Source: Flavobacterium sp. HBTb2-11-1 (GTDB lineage: Bacteria > Bacteroidota > Bacteroidia > Flavobacteriales > Flavobacteriaceae). Taken from it: DNA of 64,000 nucleotides. Positions 1 through 8,877 of this stretch are shown piece by piece. Made by a program: the position numbers and the translations under genes. Under the pieces are notes generated by a model. The model saw only the letters and a list, made by a program, of their open reading frames with translations. It did not search any database and had not been told where the DNA came from. Numbering within the stretch: position 1 is the stretch's first letter; each line of letters begins with the position of its first letter. The stretch covers positions 533,925 to 597,924 of the forward strand of contig NZ_WUMO01000002.1 of the NCBI RefSeq assembly GCF_009826975.1, written 5' to 3'.

Positions 1-1848
1 AGTTTCAATCCAGAAACTCCAAATATAACAGCAGTCGCGATTAAAAACGGAAAATTTATTGGCGTTGGAAATGACAGCGATATCATGCAGTTTGCTTCTG
101 AAGAAACCAAAATAATCGACCTTCAGAATAAGAGAGCTGTTCCAGGAATCAACGATTCGCACATTCACCTTATTCGTGGCGGATTAAACTATAATTTAGA
201 ATTACGCTGGGATGGAGTTCCGTCTCTAGCCGATGCGCTTCGAATGCTAAAAGAGCAAGTTGATCGCACTCCAAATCCGCAATGGGTACGTGTAGTGGGC
301 GGTTGGTCTGAATTTCAATTTGCTGAACGCAGAATGCCAACTTTAGAAGAAATCAACGCTATTGCGCCAGATACTCCTGTTTTTATTCTGCATTTGTACG
401 ATAGAGCGATTATGAACAGAGCGGCACTGAGAGCTGTTGGATATAACAAAAATACGCCTGCGCCTCCAGGCGGACATATTGAGCGTGACTCAAACGGAGA
501 GCCAACAGGACTTATTATTGCAACGCCAAATGCGATAATTTTGTATTCAACTTTGGCTAAAGGCCCTACTCTTTCTTATGAGCATCAGCTTAACTCGACA
601 CGTCATTTTATGAAAGAATTAAATCGTTTCGGAATCACCAGTGTGATCGATGCTGGCGGCGGATTTCAGAATTTTCCAGACGATTATAAAGTGGTGAATG
701 AATTGAATGAAAAGAACCAATTGACAGTGCGAATTGCCTACAATCTTTTCACACAAAAGCCAAAACACGAATTTGAAGATTTTTCAGATTGGATTGATAC
801 CGTAAAATTATATCAGGGAAATGATATGTACCGCCACAATGGCGCTGGTGAAATGTTGGTTTTCTCTGCTGCTGATTTTGAAGATTTTCTACAGCCAAGA
901 CCTGATCTTCCAGAAAACATGGAAGCCGAATTAGCAAAAGTGGTTCGTCTTCTGGTAGAAAACCGCTGGCCGTTTAGACTGCATGCGACTTACAACGAAA
1001 GCATTACCAGATTCTTAAATGTATTTGAAAAAATAAACCAAGATATTCCTTTCAACGGACTTCCGTGGATTTTTGACCACGCAGAAACTATTGATGAAAG
1101 AAACATCGAACGTGTAAAAGCTTTAGGAGGCGGAATTGCTGTTCAAAGCAGAATGGCTTATCAAGGAGAATATTACACAGATCGTTACGGAGCTAAAGCT
1201 GCAGAAAACACACCTCCAATCAAAAAAATGATCGAAATGGAAGTTCCTGTTGGCGCAGGTTCGGACGCCACAAGAGTAAGCAGTTACAATCCGTGGGTTT
1301 CCATGTATTGGATGACGGTTGGAAAAACTGTTGGAGGCTTGCAATTGTACAATGAAACCAGATTGAACAGACAAACGGCTTTGGAATTGTACACCAGAGG
1401 AAGCGCTTGGTTCTCGCAAGAACAAACAAAAAAAGGAGATATTAAAGTTGGAATGTTTGCCGATTTAGTGGTTTTAGACCGAGATTATTTTGCAATTGAC
1501 GACGAAGACATTAAAAAAATCGAAGCTGACTTAACCATTGTAGACGGAAAAATTGTGTATGCAAACGGAGATTTTTCTTCTTTCTCCCCTCCTCACATTC
1601 CGATTCTTCCAGATTGGTCACCAACAAATATTTATAACGGATATCCTGTAAGGAGCGGTTTGCAAAGTGCAATTGAAAAAAATGCAAAAGCCGATGCAAA
1701 ACCAAAACTGACTTCGCAGATTCATAGCTGCAGCGGAAGTTGCGACGTTCATTTACACAATCACGACGCTGCCCGATTGAGCAATGTTCCTGTTAATAAT
1801 TATAATGCATTCTGGGGAGCTTTGGGCTGTTCTTGTTTTGCTTTTTAA
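1..1848 (+). CDS. Amidohydrolase, YtcJ-like (5' end outside window)
   Basis: The reading frame is open from base 1, so the gene starts upstream and the first ATG in the window (85) is internal. The protein is a metal-dependent amidohydrolase of the Amidohydro_3/YtcJ type: an NDSHIHL segment supplies the HxH metal ligands, and AGSDATRVSSYNPW carries the late catalytic Asp. The C terminus is unusual, with a Cys/His-rich tail (CSGSCDVHLHNHDAARL) ending in GALGCSCFAF. Such tails occur in Bacteroidota members but their role is unknown. Substrate cannot be inferred. DoxX follows after 10 bp and is probably cotranscribed. Confidence 0.85.
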   Translation, partial: SFNPETPNITAVAIKNGKFIGVGNDSDIMQFASEETKIIDLQNKRAVPGINDSHIHLIRGGLNYNLELRWDGVPSLADALRMLKEQVDRTPNPQWVRVVGGWSEFQFAERRMPTLEEINAIAPDTPVFILHLYDRAIMNRAALRAVGYNKNTPAPPGGHIERDSNGEPTGLIIATPNAIILYSTLAKGPTLSYEHQLNSTRHFMKELNRFGITSVIDAGGGFQNFPDDYKVVNELNEKNQLTVRIAYNLFTQKPKHEFEDFSDWIDTVKLYQGNDMYRHNGAGEMLVFSAADFEDFLQPRPDLPENMEAELAKVVRLLVENRWPFRLHATYNESITRFLNVFEKINQDIPFNGLPWIFDHAETIDERNIERVKALGGGIAVQSRMAYQGEYYTDRYGAKAAENTPPIKKMIEMEVPVGAGSDATRVSSYNPWVSMYWMTVGKTVGGLQLYNETRLNRQTALELYTRGSAWFSQEQTKKGDIKVGMFADLVVLDRDYFAIDDEDIKKIEADLTIVDGKIVYANGDFSSFSPPHIPILPDWSPTNIYNGYPVRSGLQSAIEKNAKADAKPKLTSQIHSCSGSCDVHLHNHDAARLSNVPVNNYNAFWGALGCSCFAF

Positions 1849-1858
1849 ATCTCAAAAA

Positions 1859-2293
1859 ATGATTGATATTATAAAACAAATCCTGTATTCCGATTTAGGG
1901 ACATCATTCAACAATGCAGCTCTTTTAGCTTTTAGAGTTCTGCTTGCCATTGAATTATTCAGAGTACACGGAATGAAAAAATTTAGAGTCGAAAACGGAC
2001 AAAAAGAACATGTTCCAAATCCGCTGCATCTGCCAGAAAAACTAAACGGTTTGGTAGCAACATTTTCAGATACTGTCATCCCGTTTTTCATCATTCTAGG
2101 GTTTGGAACAAGGCTCGCGGTCTTACCTACAATTGGTGTCACTGCAATTGGCTATTTTGTGGTTCACCGAAACGATTCGCTAGAAGTGCGCGATGTGCCT
2201 TTTATGTACACTTTATCTTTATTACTGCTTCTTGCCCTTGGCGCAGGAACGTATTCACTAGATTACTATTTAGTAACAATATTAAACAATTGA
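1859..2293 (+). CDS. DoxX family membrane protein
   Basis: A 144-aa integral membrane protein with about four hydrophobic segments and a DoxX-like layout. The frame is open further upstream to 1784, but that start would lie inside the amidohydrolase. The ATG at 1859, 10 bp after the amidohydrolase stop, gives the normal family length and N terminus (MIDIIKQILYSD). DoxX proteins are linked to redox or sulfur-stress complexes in membranes; the role here is unknown. It is likely the second gene of a two-gene operon. Confidence 0.75.
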   Translation: MIDIIKQILYSDLGTSFNNAALLAFRVLLAIELFRVHGMKKFRVENGQKEHVPNPLHLPEKLNGLVATFSDTVIPFFIILGFGTRLAVLPTIGVTAIGYFVVHRNDSLEVRDVPFMYTLSLLLLLALGAGTYSLDYYLVTILNN

Positions 2294-2311
2294 TTTAAGC
2301 ACAAATATTTT

Positions 2312-2530
2312 AACACATAGAAACATAGATTTTTTTGGGAGCAAATAAAAGGCGTTTCACTTTGCATTAATACACATAGCATGTTTTTATTCTCTCGCAG
2401 ATTAGGCAGATATTTTCCATTACAAACTTTGACAAGTTCTCACAAAGCGTTCATAAATCTATGTGTTAGAAACTAGTTTCTTTCTTTATTCTTTTCAAAA
2501 ATCAAGAAAAAATCTATGTTTCTATGTGTT
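2312..2530. repeat. Dispersed palindromic repeat, family 1
   Basis: Two exact 23-bp inverted arms (2312-2334 and 2508-2530) containing CACATAGAAACATAGA close an internal segment that also holds GTGTTAGAAACTAGTTTC and a CTCTCGCAGATTAGGCAGAT word. The same module occurs in the opposite orientation at 46498-46700, and a partial copy lies near 5485-5540. It fills most of the 324-bp gap before dps. No ORF or RNA gene is recognised. Confidence 0.7.
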
Positions 2531-2617
2531 TATTGATTCAGATTCCTCCATAACTTAAAACTCAAAACTCATAACTCATAACTCATAATTAATAACTTAT
2601 TAAAACCCAATTTAAAA

Positions 2618-3091
2618 ATGAAAGCAAACATCGGAATCAAACAAGAAAACATTTCAAAAATCGTAGAGATTTTAACTAAAGTTCTTGCAGACGAATTTAT
2701 ACTTTACACCAAAACAAAAAGAGCACATTGGAACGTTGAAGGTCCAGATTTTTACAACAAGCACATTTTCTTCGAACAGCAATATGATGCCATCGATGAA
2801 ATTGTGGATACTGTTGCAGAAAGAATTCGTTCTTTAGGCCATTACACTCCAGCTACTTTAAAAGATTTCTTAACGTTAACACATCTTAGCGAAGAATTAC
2901 AAGAGAAAAATGACAGTAATGGTTTTATTAAAGAATTGCTTCTCGATCATGAAAGCATCATTATATATCTGCGAGAAAACATCAATCTTATTGCGAATGA
3001 TCTCCAAGATGCAGGGACAAGCGATTTTATTACAGGTCTTGTAGAAAATCACGAAAAAATGGCGTGGATGCTTCGCGCACATTTAAACTAA
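2618..3091 (+). CDS. dps: Dps-family ferritin-like protein
   Basis: A 157-aa protein of normal Dps length. The ferroxidase signature is visible: KRAHWNVEGPDFYNKH followed by FEQQYDAIDEIVDTVAERI, containing the His, Asp and Glu iron ligands shared across subunits. Dps oxidises Fe2+ with H2O2 and protects DNA inside a dodecameric shell. The N terminus has no obvious Lys-rich DNA-binding tail, so protection may be mainly through iron and peroxide removal. The next gene begins 9 bp downstream, suggesting cotranscription. Confidence 0.9.
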   Translation: MKANIGIKQENISKIVEILTKVLADEFILYTKTKRAHWNVEGPDFYNKHIFFEQQYDAIDEIVDTVAERIRSLGHYTPATLKDFLTLTHLSEELQEKNDSNGFIKELLLDHESIIIYLRENINLIANDLQDAGTSDFITGLVENHEKMAWMLRAHLN

Positions 3092-3100
3092 AAAGAAATT

Positions 3101-3772
3101 ATGGAAATAAAACAAAACAATATTTGGTACGTAACCCTGCTTCTAACCATAATAGCAGGGTATTGCGATACCGTAACCTTTGTCGCAGCTGATTCGATAT
3201 TTTCGGCGCATGTTACAGGAAACTTTATCGTATTTGCCTACCAGATTATCAAAGGTTCAGACTTGCATGCTTGGATAAAACTGCTAACTTTTCCCGTTTT
3301 TATTATCGCAGTAATTACAGGGGGAAGAATTGCTTTAAAAGCCACAAATCGCTATACTATTTTATTTTGGGAAGGGATAATATTGGTTTTAAGCGGCATT
3401 GCATCGTACGCCTTTGGTTATCTGCAAAATTTCGAAGAATGGACGATGTATACCATCGCCATGACAACTGTATTTGCCATGGGGCTTCAGAATGCTTTTG
3501 GAAAACTTTACGCTAAAGAAACGCACGGCCCGACAACTATGATGACAGGAAATGTCACTCAGGCTTCGCTTGACCTTGGAAATCTATTAAAAAACGGATT
3601 TAAAGATGCCGAAGTACTTTTAAGTTTTAAAAAACAATTAGTTACAATAATTGGATTTCTTATCGGTTGTTTTCTTGGTGCCGTTGCAGGAAAGTTTTTC
3701 GGATTAGGCACTTTAATTCTGCCTGGAACTGCTATGATTATTTGCTATTTATACCACCGAGACAGCCAGTAA
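3101..3772 (+). CDS. YoaK/DUF1275 family membrane protein
   Basis: A 223-aa polytopic membrane protein. The N-terminal stretch (GYCDTVTFVAADSIFSAHVTGN) and the central TMMTGNVTQASLDLG motif are characteristic of the DUF1275/YoaK family. Function is unknown; the family is annotated as permease-like. It starts 9 bp after dps and may share its promoter. Confidence 0.8.
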   Translation: MEIKQNNIWYVTLLLTIIAGYCDTVTFVAADSIFSAHVTGNFIVFAYQIIKGSDLHAWIKLLTFPVFIIAVITGGRIALKATNRYTILFWEGIILVLSGIASYAFGYLQNFEEWTMYTIAMTTVFAMGLQNAFGKLYAKETHGPTTMMTGNVTQASLDLGNLLKNGFKDAEVLLSFKKQLVTIIGFLIGCFLGAVAGKFFGLGTLILPGTAMIICYLYHRDSQ

Positions 3773-3890
3773 ACACGCATTTTTGAATTGCAGTTTGCCA
3801 ATAATATAGTATCTTTAAAGAATGGTTTTATCTCTTTTCCTAAAAAAGAAATTGCTGATATAGAAATAAAACAAAATACAACCCAAGAAT

Positions 3891-4181
3891 ATGGAAACAA
3901 TAAAATTAGAATTAGACGAAAAAAAACATGGTGCTTTTAATCTCTATGTCGACGATAAAAAACTAGGCGAAATGATAGTAAGCATTAAACCAGATTTGTT
4001 GACGGTTTATCATACTGGAGTTGAACCAGAAGCAGAAGGAAAAGGTTATGCAAAGAAACTTTTAGAAGAAATGGTAGCATACGTTCGCGCCAATAATTTA
4101 AAAGTTTTACCGCTTTGCCCTTATGTGCATGCGCAATTCAAAAGACATCCAGATGAATACGAAGATATTTGGAAGAAGTAA
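3891..4181 (+). CDS. GNAT-like N-acetyltransferase (short YjdJ type)
   Basis: A 96-aa single-domain protein of the short GNAT-like family (PF14542 type). The acetyl-CoA pocket is seen in VEPEAEGKGYAKKLLEEMV, and the conserved end LPLCPYVHAQFKRHPDEYEDIW fits the family. These proteins bind acetyl-CoA, but the acceptor is unknown. A TAnnTTTG-like element is not clear upstream. Directly downstream (4212-4239) lies a 14-bp tandem duplication of GACTGGAGATGAAA. Confidence 0.8.
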   Translation: METIKLELDEKKHGAFNLYVDDKKLGEMIVSIKPDLLTVYHTGVEPEAEGKGYAKKLLEEMVAYVRANNLKVLPLCPYVHAQFKRHPDEYEDIWKK

Positions 4182-4280
4182 CGTTGAAAAGATTAAAGAT
4201 TAAAGACAAAAGACTGGAGATGAAAGACTGGAGATGAAAGACTCTTGTCTCTAGGCTTAAAAATTAAAGATTAAAAAACT

Positions 4281-4901
4281 ATGAATACAGATATATTAAC
4301 AGATGGCGTTCCTTTAAATGAAGCCAAAAAAGCCCTCATCATGATTCACGGTCGTGGTGCAAGCGCGCATGATATTCTTTCTATCGCCAAACATCTTAAA
4401 GTAGAAGATTTTGCGTTGGTTGCGCCTCAGGCAGAAAACAGAACTTGGTATCCGTATTCTTTTTTGGCACCCCTAAACGAAAATGAACCTTCATTTTCAA
4501 AATCATTAGAAGCTATCCATCAGGTTGTTGTTGCAATTCAGCAAAACGGAATCGAAAAAGAGAATATTTATTTCTTGGGCTTTTCTCAAGGAGCTTGTCT
4601 TGCTTTGGAATTTACAACCCGAAATGCCGCAAAATATGGCGGAATCGTAGCTTTTACAGGTGGGCTAATTGGTGATAAGGTGTATGAAAATCATTATTCA
4701 GGAAATTTTGAAAATACTCCTGTTTTTATAGGAACAAGCGATCCTGATTTCCACGTTCCTGTAGAAAGAGTGAATGATACAGAAGCGCTTATGGAAAAAA
4801 TGGGTGCTGACGTTACTAAAAAAATCTATCCTAATATGGGACACACCATCAGTCAGGATGAAGTAGATTGTGCAAATGCATTGATTTTCAATAAAAAATA
4901 A
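4281..4901 (+). CDS. Alpha/beta hydrolase, phospholipase/carboxylesterase type
   Basis: A 206-aa cytosolic serine hydrolase of the Abhydrolase_2 type. The nucleophile elbow is GFSQGA, the acid lies in GTSDPDFHVP and the catalytic His in NMGHTIS. HGRGA near the N terminus forms the oxyanion region. No signal peptide. The stop overlaps the ATG of the next gene (TAATG), indicating translational coupling with the cupin-like protein. Substrate unknown; neighbouring families often act on short acyl esters. Confidence 0.85.
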   Translation: MNTDILTDGVPLNEAKKALIMIHGRGASAHDILSIAKHLKVEDFALVAPQAENRTWYPYSFLAPLNENEPSFSKSLEAIHQVVVAIQQNGIEKENIYFLGFSQGACLALEFTTRNAAKYGGIVAFTGGLIGDKVYENHYSGNFENTPVFIGTSDPDFHVPVERVNDTEALMEKMGADVTKKIYPNMGHTISQDEVDCANALIFNKK

Positions 4902-5251
4902 TGATTACCATAACTCGTGTTTACAGCGATACTAGCGGAGAAAGTCACTTCGAAGACTTTCAAATTCCATTGAAAAACAATGGCGATATAGGATTTTTAT
5001 CTGATGATGAGCCTGTCAAATCTATTGTTTTTAGAGAAGTAAGTCCGTCTTACGATTACGATTTTCATAATGCGCCAGACCGCCAATATATTGTATTACT
5101 GGAAGGAGGCGTAGAAATCGAAACTTCGCTGGGAGAAAAAAGAACATTCCCGACGGGTTCAATTTTATTGGTGGAAGACACTACTGGAAAAGGCCACAAA
5201 ACTAAAAATATCGAACCAAAGCTTCGAAAATCAATATTTATAAAATTGTAA
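4901..5251 (+). CDS. Cupin-like protein
   Basis: A 116-aa small beta-rich protein. The segment around DRQYIVLLEGGVEIET and FPTGSILLVEDTTGKGHKTK matches the two conserved cupin strands, with Asp/His-type ligand positions near GKGH. Function unknown. It is coupled to the upstream hydrolase through a TAATG overlap, so the two likely act together. Downstream there is an AT-rich 620-bp gap. Confidence 0.65.
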   Translation: MITITRVYSDTSGESHFEDFQIPLKNNGDIGFLSDDEPVKSIVFREVSPSYDYDFHNAPDRQYIVLLEGGVEIETSLGEKRTFPTGSILLVEDTTGKGHKTKNIEPKLRKSIFIKL

Positions 5252-5870
5252 TTTAAAAAAGTGCCACTCCCGATAGCTATCGCAATAAAGAATTAAATTG
5301 ATTTTTTTTGCCTCGAAGGCGCTAAGACACAAAGTTTTTTGCAAACACTAAAAAAATCTCGCAAAGACACAGAGCTGCAAAGTTTTACTTTAAGTAATTT
5401 AATCTGCTTAAACCTTTTAAACCTGATAGCTATTGGGAGCGTGAAAAAAATCAAAAGTAAGCGCGAAAAACTATGTGCATTTAAATAAGTGAAACGCCTT
5501 TTATACATCTAAAAAGCTATGTTTCTATGTGTTTAAAAAAAATATAAACCTTTACTTAAATCTTTTAATCTCGATAGTTATCGAAAGCGTGAAAAAATAT
5601 CAATCTTAAAGATTTTTCTTTTTTATTGATTCTCTGAATATAGATTTTCCATTATCAAAATCACGATATATCGTGTAATATCAAATTTGCTCTTTCTTAA
5701 AAACCCTAATAATAAAGCACTTACTCAAATGGAACAGGGTTTGGTTATTCTTTAAAAAACATCAAAAACGTGCCGTATTTCATTTCTTAATCTAGGTTAA
5801 TCGATCCAGAAGCATAACGGACGTAAATTTGTAAAAGAAAAATCAATAACAATTTAATATAACAAATACC
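5252..5870. other. Intergenic region with dispersed repeat words
   Basis: No gene is supported here. It contains a CGATAGCTATCG palindrome, repeat words built on CTAAGACACAAAG and CTCGCAAAGACACAGAG, and near 5485-5540 a partial copy of repeat family 1 (GTGAAACGCCTTTTATA and CTATGTTTCTATGTGTTT). A candidate promoter -7 box TAAATTTG lies at 5823-5830, about 40 bp before the dioxygenase gene. Confidence 0.5.
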
Positions 5871-6818
5871 ATGGAAAATAAAATATTAGGCTTACACCAT
5901 ATTACTGCAATCGCAGGTGACGCTAAACGTAATTTTGACTTTTATTCAAAAGTTTTAGGACTAAGATTCATCAAAAAAACAGTAAACTTTGACGATCCTG
6001 GAACATACCATTTTTACTTTGGCGACGAAGTAGGAAGCGCTGGAACAATATTAACTTTTTTCCCTTGGGGAGAAGGAATCCAACAAGGAAGAAAAGGTTC
6101 TGGAATGACAACAGAAATTGGTTATTCTGTTCCAAAAGGAAGTTTGGATTTCTGGCAGAAACGTTTTGAGAAATACAATGTAATTTACAATAAACCAGCT
6201 GAAAAGTTTGGAGAAAAATATTTGACTTTTTTAGATCCAGACGGACTAAAATTAGAGTTAATCGAATCTAAAACAGAAGATAACCGAAAAGCTTGGGAAA
6301 CAGATGAAGTAAAAGCAGATGTGGCAACAAAAGGTTTCCATAACATTACTTTAACTTTAAACAGCATCAAAGCAACTGCTGCTATCTTAACTGACATTTT
6401 CGGTTATAAATTAATCGATCAAGAGGTAAACCGCTACCGTTATGCAACAGATGCTGTAGAAAATGCTGCCATTGTTGACTTGGTGGAATTACCAGAGGAA
6501 AAACGTGGTTTAAATGCAAACGGAACTATTCATCACGTAGCATTCCGTGTTCCAAATGATGAAATTTTGATGAAATTCAGAGAGAAAATCGAAGATTACG
6601 GATTGTCTATTACACCGCAAATTGACAGACAGTATTTCCACTCTCTATATTTTAGAGAACCAGGAGGAGTTTTGTTTGAAATTGCAACTGATAATCCTGG
6701 GTTCACTGTAGATGAAAGCTTAGAAGAATTGGGTCAGAACCTAAAACTTCCTGCTCAATACGAACCTCAAAGAGCTGCTATCGAAGCTCATTTGGTTAAT
6801 CAATTAATTAAAAACTAA
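5871..6818 (+). CDS. Ring-cleaving dioxygenase (VOC/glyoxalase fold)
   Basis: A 315-aa protein made of two tandem vicinal-oxygen-chelate modules. Candidate metal ligands appear as LHHITAIAGD at the N terminus, IHHVAFRVPN in the second half and the Glu of EPGGVLFEIATD near residue 270. This arrangement is that of the MhqA/MhqO hydroquinone dioxygenase-like group. It probably handles quinones or related aromatics, but no substrate evidence is present. It is monocistronic: a terminator follows at 6853. Confidence 0.8.
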   Translation: MENKILGLHHITAIAGDAKRNFDFYSKVLGLRFIKKTVNFDDPGTYHFYFGDEVGSAGTILTFFPWGEGIQQGRKGSGMTTEIGYSVPKGSLDFWQKRFEKYNVIYNKPAEKFGEKYLTFLDPDGLKLELIESKTEDNRKAWETDEVKADVATKGFHNITLTLNSIKATAAILTDIFGYKLIDQEVNRYRYATDAVENAAIVDLVELPEEKRGLNANGTIHHVAFRVPNDEILMKFREKIEDYGLSITPQIDRQYFHSLYFREPGGVLFEIATDNPGFTVDESLEELGQNLKLPAQYEPQRAAIEAHLVNQLIKN

Positions 6819-6852
6819 GCCGGTTTGTCTTAAACCGCAACACAACTATTTG

Positions 6853-6887
6853 AAAAGAGGTTTTCCTAGAGAAAGCCTCTTTTTTTT
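6853..6887 (+). terminator. Rho-independent terminator
   Basis: A 13-bp stem (AAAAGAGGTTTTC paired with GAAAGCCTCTTTT, one G-T pair), a 5-base loop, then a run of T. It ends the dioxygenase transcript and, in the other direction, stands beyond the LytTR regulator. Confidence 0.85.
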
Positions 6888-6995
6888 ATAACTTCAGAGA
6901 ATCGCAGTTTTTTATAGCAAAGAATAGCCGTTTACAATACAAAAACTTAGAATCTCAGCCTCTCATTCCCGAAGACTTGGGATAGCATCTCAAAA

Positions 6996-7751
6996 TTAGC
7001 GATCCATCCACTGTTTAAAGAAAGGCGTTTTTTCGCGACTTATGATTACCTCGCGTTCTGGATCAAGTTTTAATTGGATCTTTAGTTTTGCGTTGAAGTA
7101 GTTGGCAATAGATTTAATGCTTTCTGCACGAATGAAAAACTGGCGGTTGGCACGGAAGAAAATATTTGGATCTAATTCTTGTTCCAGTTCTTCCATAGTT
7201 TGCGGAATAGAAATAATTACACCCGATTTTAGGAATAAATTACTCGTTTTAAATTCAGAATATATAAAATCAATATCGGAGACATCTACGCTTTTGTAAC
7301 CGTCGCGATAGGTTACTAAAAAACGCATTCTGAATACAGGTTTCTCAATCAGTTCTTTTAGAATTCCAGCTATATTGGTAACGTTGGCTTCGTTTTTATT
7401 TAAAGATTTAAATTTGTTTAAGGCAAACTCCAATTCGTTCTTTTCTATAGGTTTCATCAAGTAATCGATGCTGTTAACCTTAAAAGCGCGAATCGCATAT
7501 TCGTTATACGCTGTCGTAAAAATAACAGGGCAAGTGATTTCGATTTCGTCAAAAATAGCAAAGCTTAGTCCGTCAGCTAAGCGGATGTCCATTGTAATGA
7601 GATCTGGAGGTGGATTCAATTTTAGCCATGCAACAGTATCTACAACTGTATCAATAATGCCAAGAATTTCGCAGTTGGGTTCGAGCTCTTCCAATAGCCT
7701 TTTTAAACGGCTGGCGTTAATGCTTTCATCTTCTACAATTAAAATTTTCAT
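6996..7751 (-). CDS. LytTR-family response regulator
   Basis: A 251-aa response regulator. The N-terminal receiver (about 1-120) has the acidic pocket MKILIVEDE, the phospho-acceptor Asp in LITMDIRLADG, Thr in VIFTTAYNEYA and Lys in YLMKPIEKNEL. The C-terminal part (about 145-250) is a LytTR DNA-binding domain, seen in FFRANRQFFIRAESI. It lies 5 bp after the LytS-type kinase gene and is the output of that pair. Its targets are not identifiable from this window. Confidence 0.9.
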   Translation of the reverse strand: MKILIVEDESINASRLKRLLEELEPNCEILGIIDTVVDTVAWLKLNPPPDLITMDIRLADGLSFAIFDEIEITCPVIFTTAYNEYAIRAFKVNSIDYLMKPIEKNELEFALNKFKSLNKNEANVTNIAGILKELIEKPVFRMRFLVTYRDGYKSVDVSDIDFIYSEFKTSNLFLKSGVIISIPQTMEELEQELDPNIFFRANRQFFIRAESIKSIANYFNAKLKIQLKLDPEREVIISREKTPFFKQWMDR

Positions 7752-7756
7752 AACTC

Positions 7757-8863
7757 TTACATTAATGGCAGACGTACGTCATAATAACCGTTTGATTCAG
7801 TGAAAATCGGCATTCTCTGAGATAAAATTTTATAGCGGAATTCGATGTTTTTATTTCCAATTCCTGTCGAAACCAACGTTTTTCCAGCGGTTCTTTGCAA
7901 ATTATTTCGAACGACAATATCGCCAGAATCAGAAAAAACAGAAATAGCAAGCGGATTCGCTAAAGTTGCCATATTATGTTTTACAGCATTTTCTACCAAT
8001 AACTGCAAGGTTAAAGGCGGCAAATGAAGAGCTAAAGCAGACGAATCAACCTCAATTTTTAAGTCGATTTTTTCTCCCAATCTTTTCTTCAACAAATAAA
8101 AATAGGCATTCAGAAATTCAATCTCCTCTTTTACAGTAATCGTGTCTTTATTTGAGTTTGAAATCATATAACGATATACTCTCGTTATATTTTCTAAGAA
8201 CGAAGCGGCTTCTTTCTGATCTTCATAAATCAATTCTGTCAAAGTGCTGAAATTATTGAACACAAAATGCGGATCTAACTGCATTTTTAAAGATTCTAAT
8301 TTTGAACGTGTTACCGCTTCTTGAAGTTCAGAAGCTCTAACTTTTAATTCAGCAGTTTCTATAGCTTTTAAACGCCACCTGTTTAGAAGAAATATTCCAG
8401 TATGAATGGCACTTATGAAAAGCGAAATAATCGCAGCCATAATTTTAGACTGCCAAATGGTAACCAGATCATTTTCTTCTAAGGCTGTACATGGATAGAA
8501 ATAATCCCAGACACTGGAAAAAATAAAATTTAAGAGACTATTTCCGGCAATTAAACAAATAAACTGTGCTATTGCCCTAAATGCCGGATTTTGTTCCCAT
8601 CTTATATAATAATTCAATCTTCGGCCCACAAAAAGTGTGAGCTCTGTCAAAATTGCGCAATAGACTAAAATAATGAAAATATCAAAGGTCTGGTCTAAAT
8701 CGAGCAGGCTTTGTTGTTCGAAATCTCGGTACGGATTGAGCCAATAATAAGAAGAAAGATAAACCAAAAAAACGGCTGGAATTACTATAACTCTGTAATA
8801 TTTATAGAAAAAATTCTTGCCTGATTTTTTATTTTGGTTCTTTCTACTCATTAATTCATTCAA
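7757..8863 (-). CDS. LytS-type sensor histidine kinase
   Basis: A 368-aa membrane kinase with four hydrophobic segments in the first ~170 residues and no large extracellular sensor domain. The His_kinase region has the phospho-acceptor His in LDPHFVFNNFSTL, and the ATPase N-box in LQLLVENAVKHNM. Translation may start at residue 5 (second ATG). It begins 14 bp after fabH, so fabH, kinase and regulator may be cotranscribed, which could link membrane sensing to lipid synthesis. Confidence 0.85.
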   Translation of the reverse strand: MNELMSRKNQNKKSGKNFFYKYYRVIVIPAVFLVYLSSYYWLNPYRDFEQQSLLDLDQTFDIFIILVYCAILTELTLFVGRRLNYYIRWEQNPAFRAIAQFICLIAGNSLLNFIFSSVWDYFYPCTALEENDLVTIWQSKIMAAIISLFISAIHTGIFLLNRWRLKAIETAELKVRASELQEAVTRSKLESLKMQLDPHFVFNNFSTLTELIYEDQKEAASFLENITRVYRYMISNSNKDTITVKEEIEFLNAYFYLLKKRLGEKIDLKIEVDSSALALHLPPLTLQLLVENAVKHNMATLANPLAISVFSDSGDIVVRNNLQRTAGKTLVSTGIGNKNIEFRYKILSQRMPIFTESNGYYDVRLPLM

Positions 8864-8877
8864 AAAATCCTATCTCA

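Noticed and set aside
4212..4239. Regulatory tandem repeat before the hydrolase
   Set aside because: A two-unit 14-bp duplication only, with no promoter nearby; probably replication slippage.
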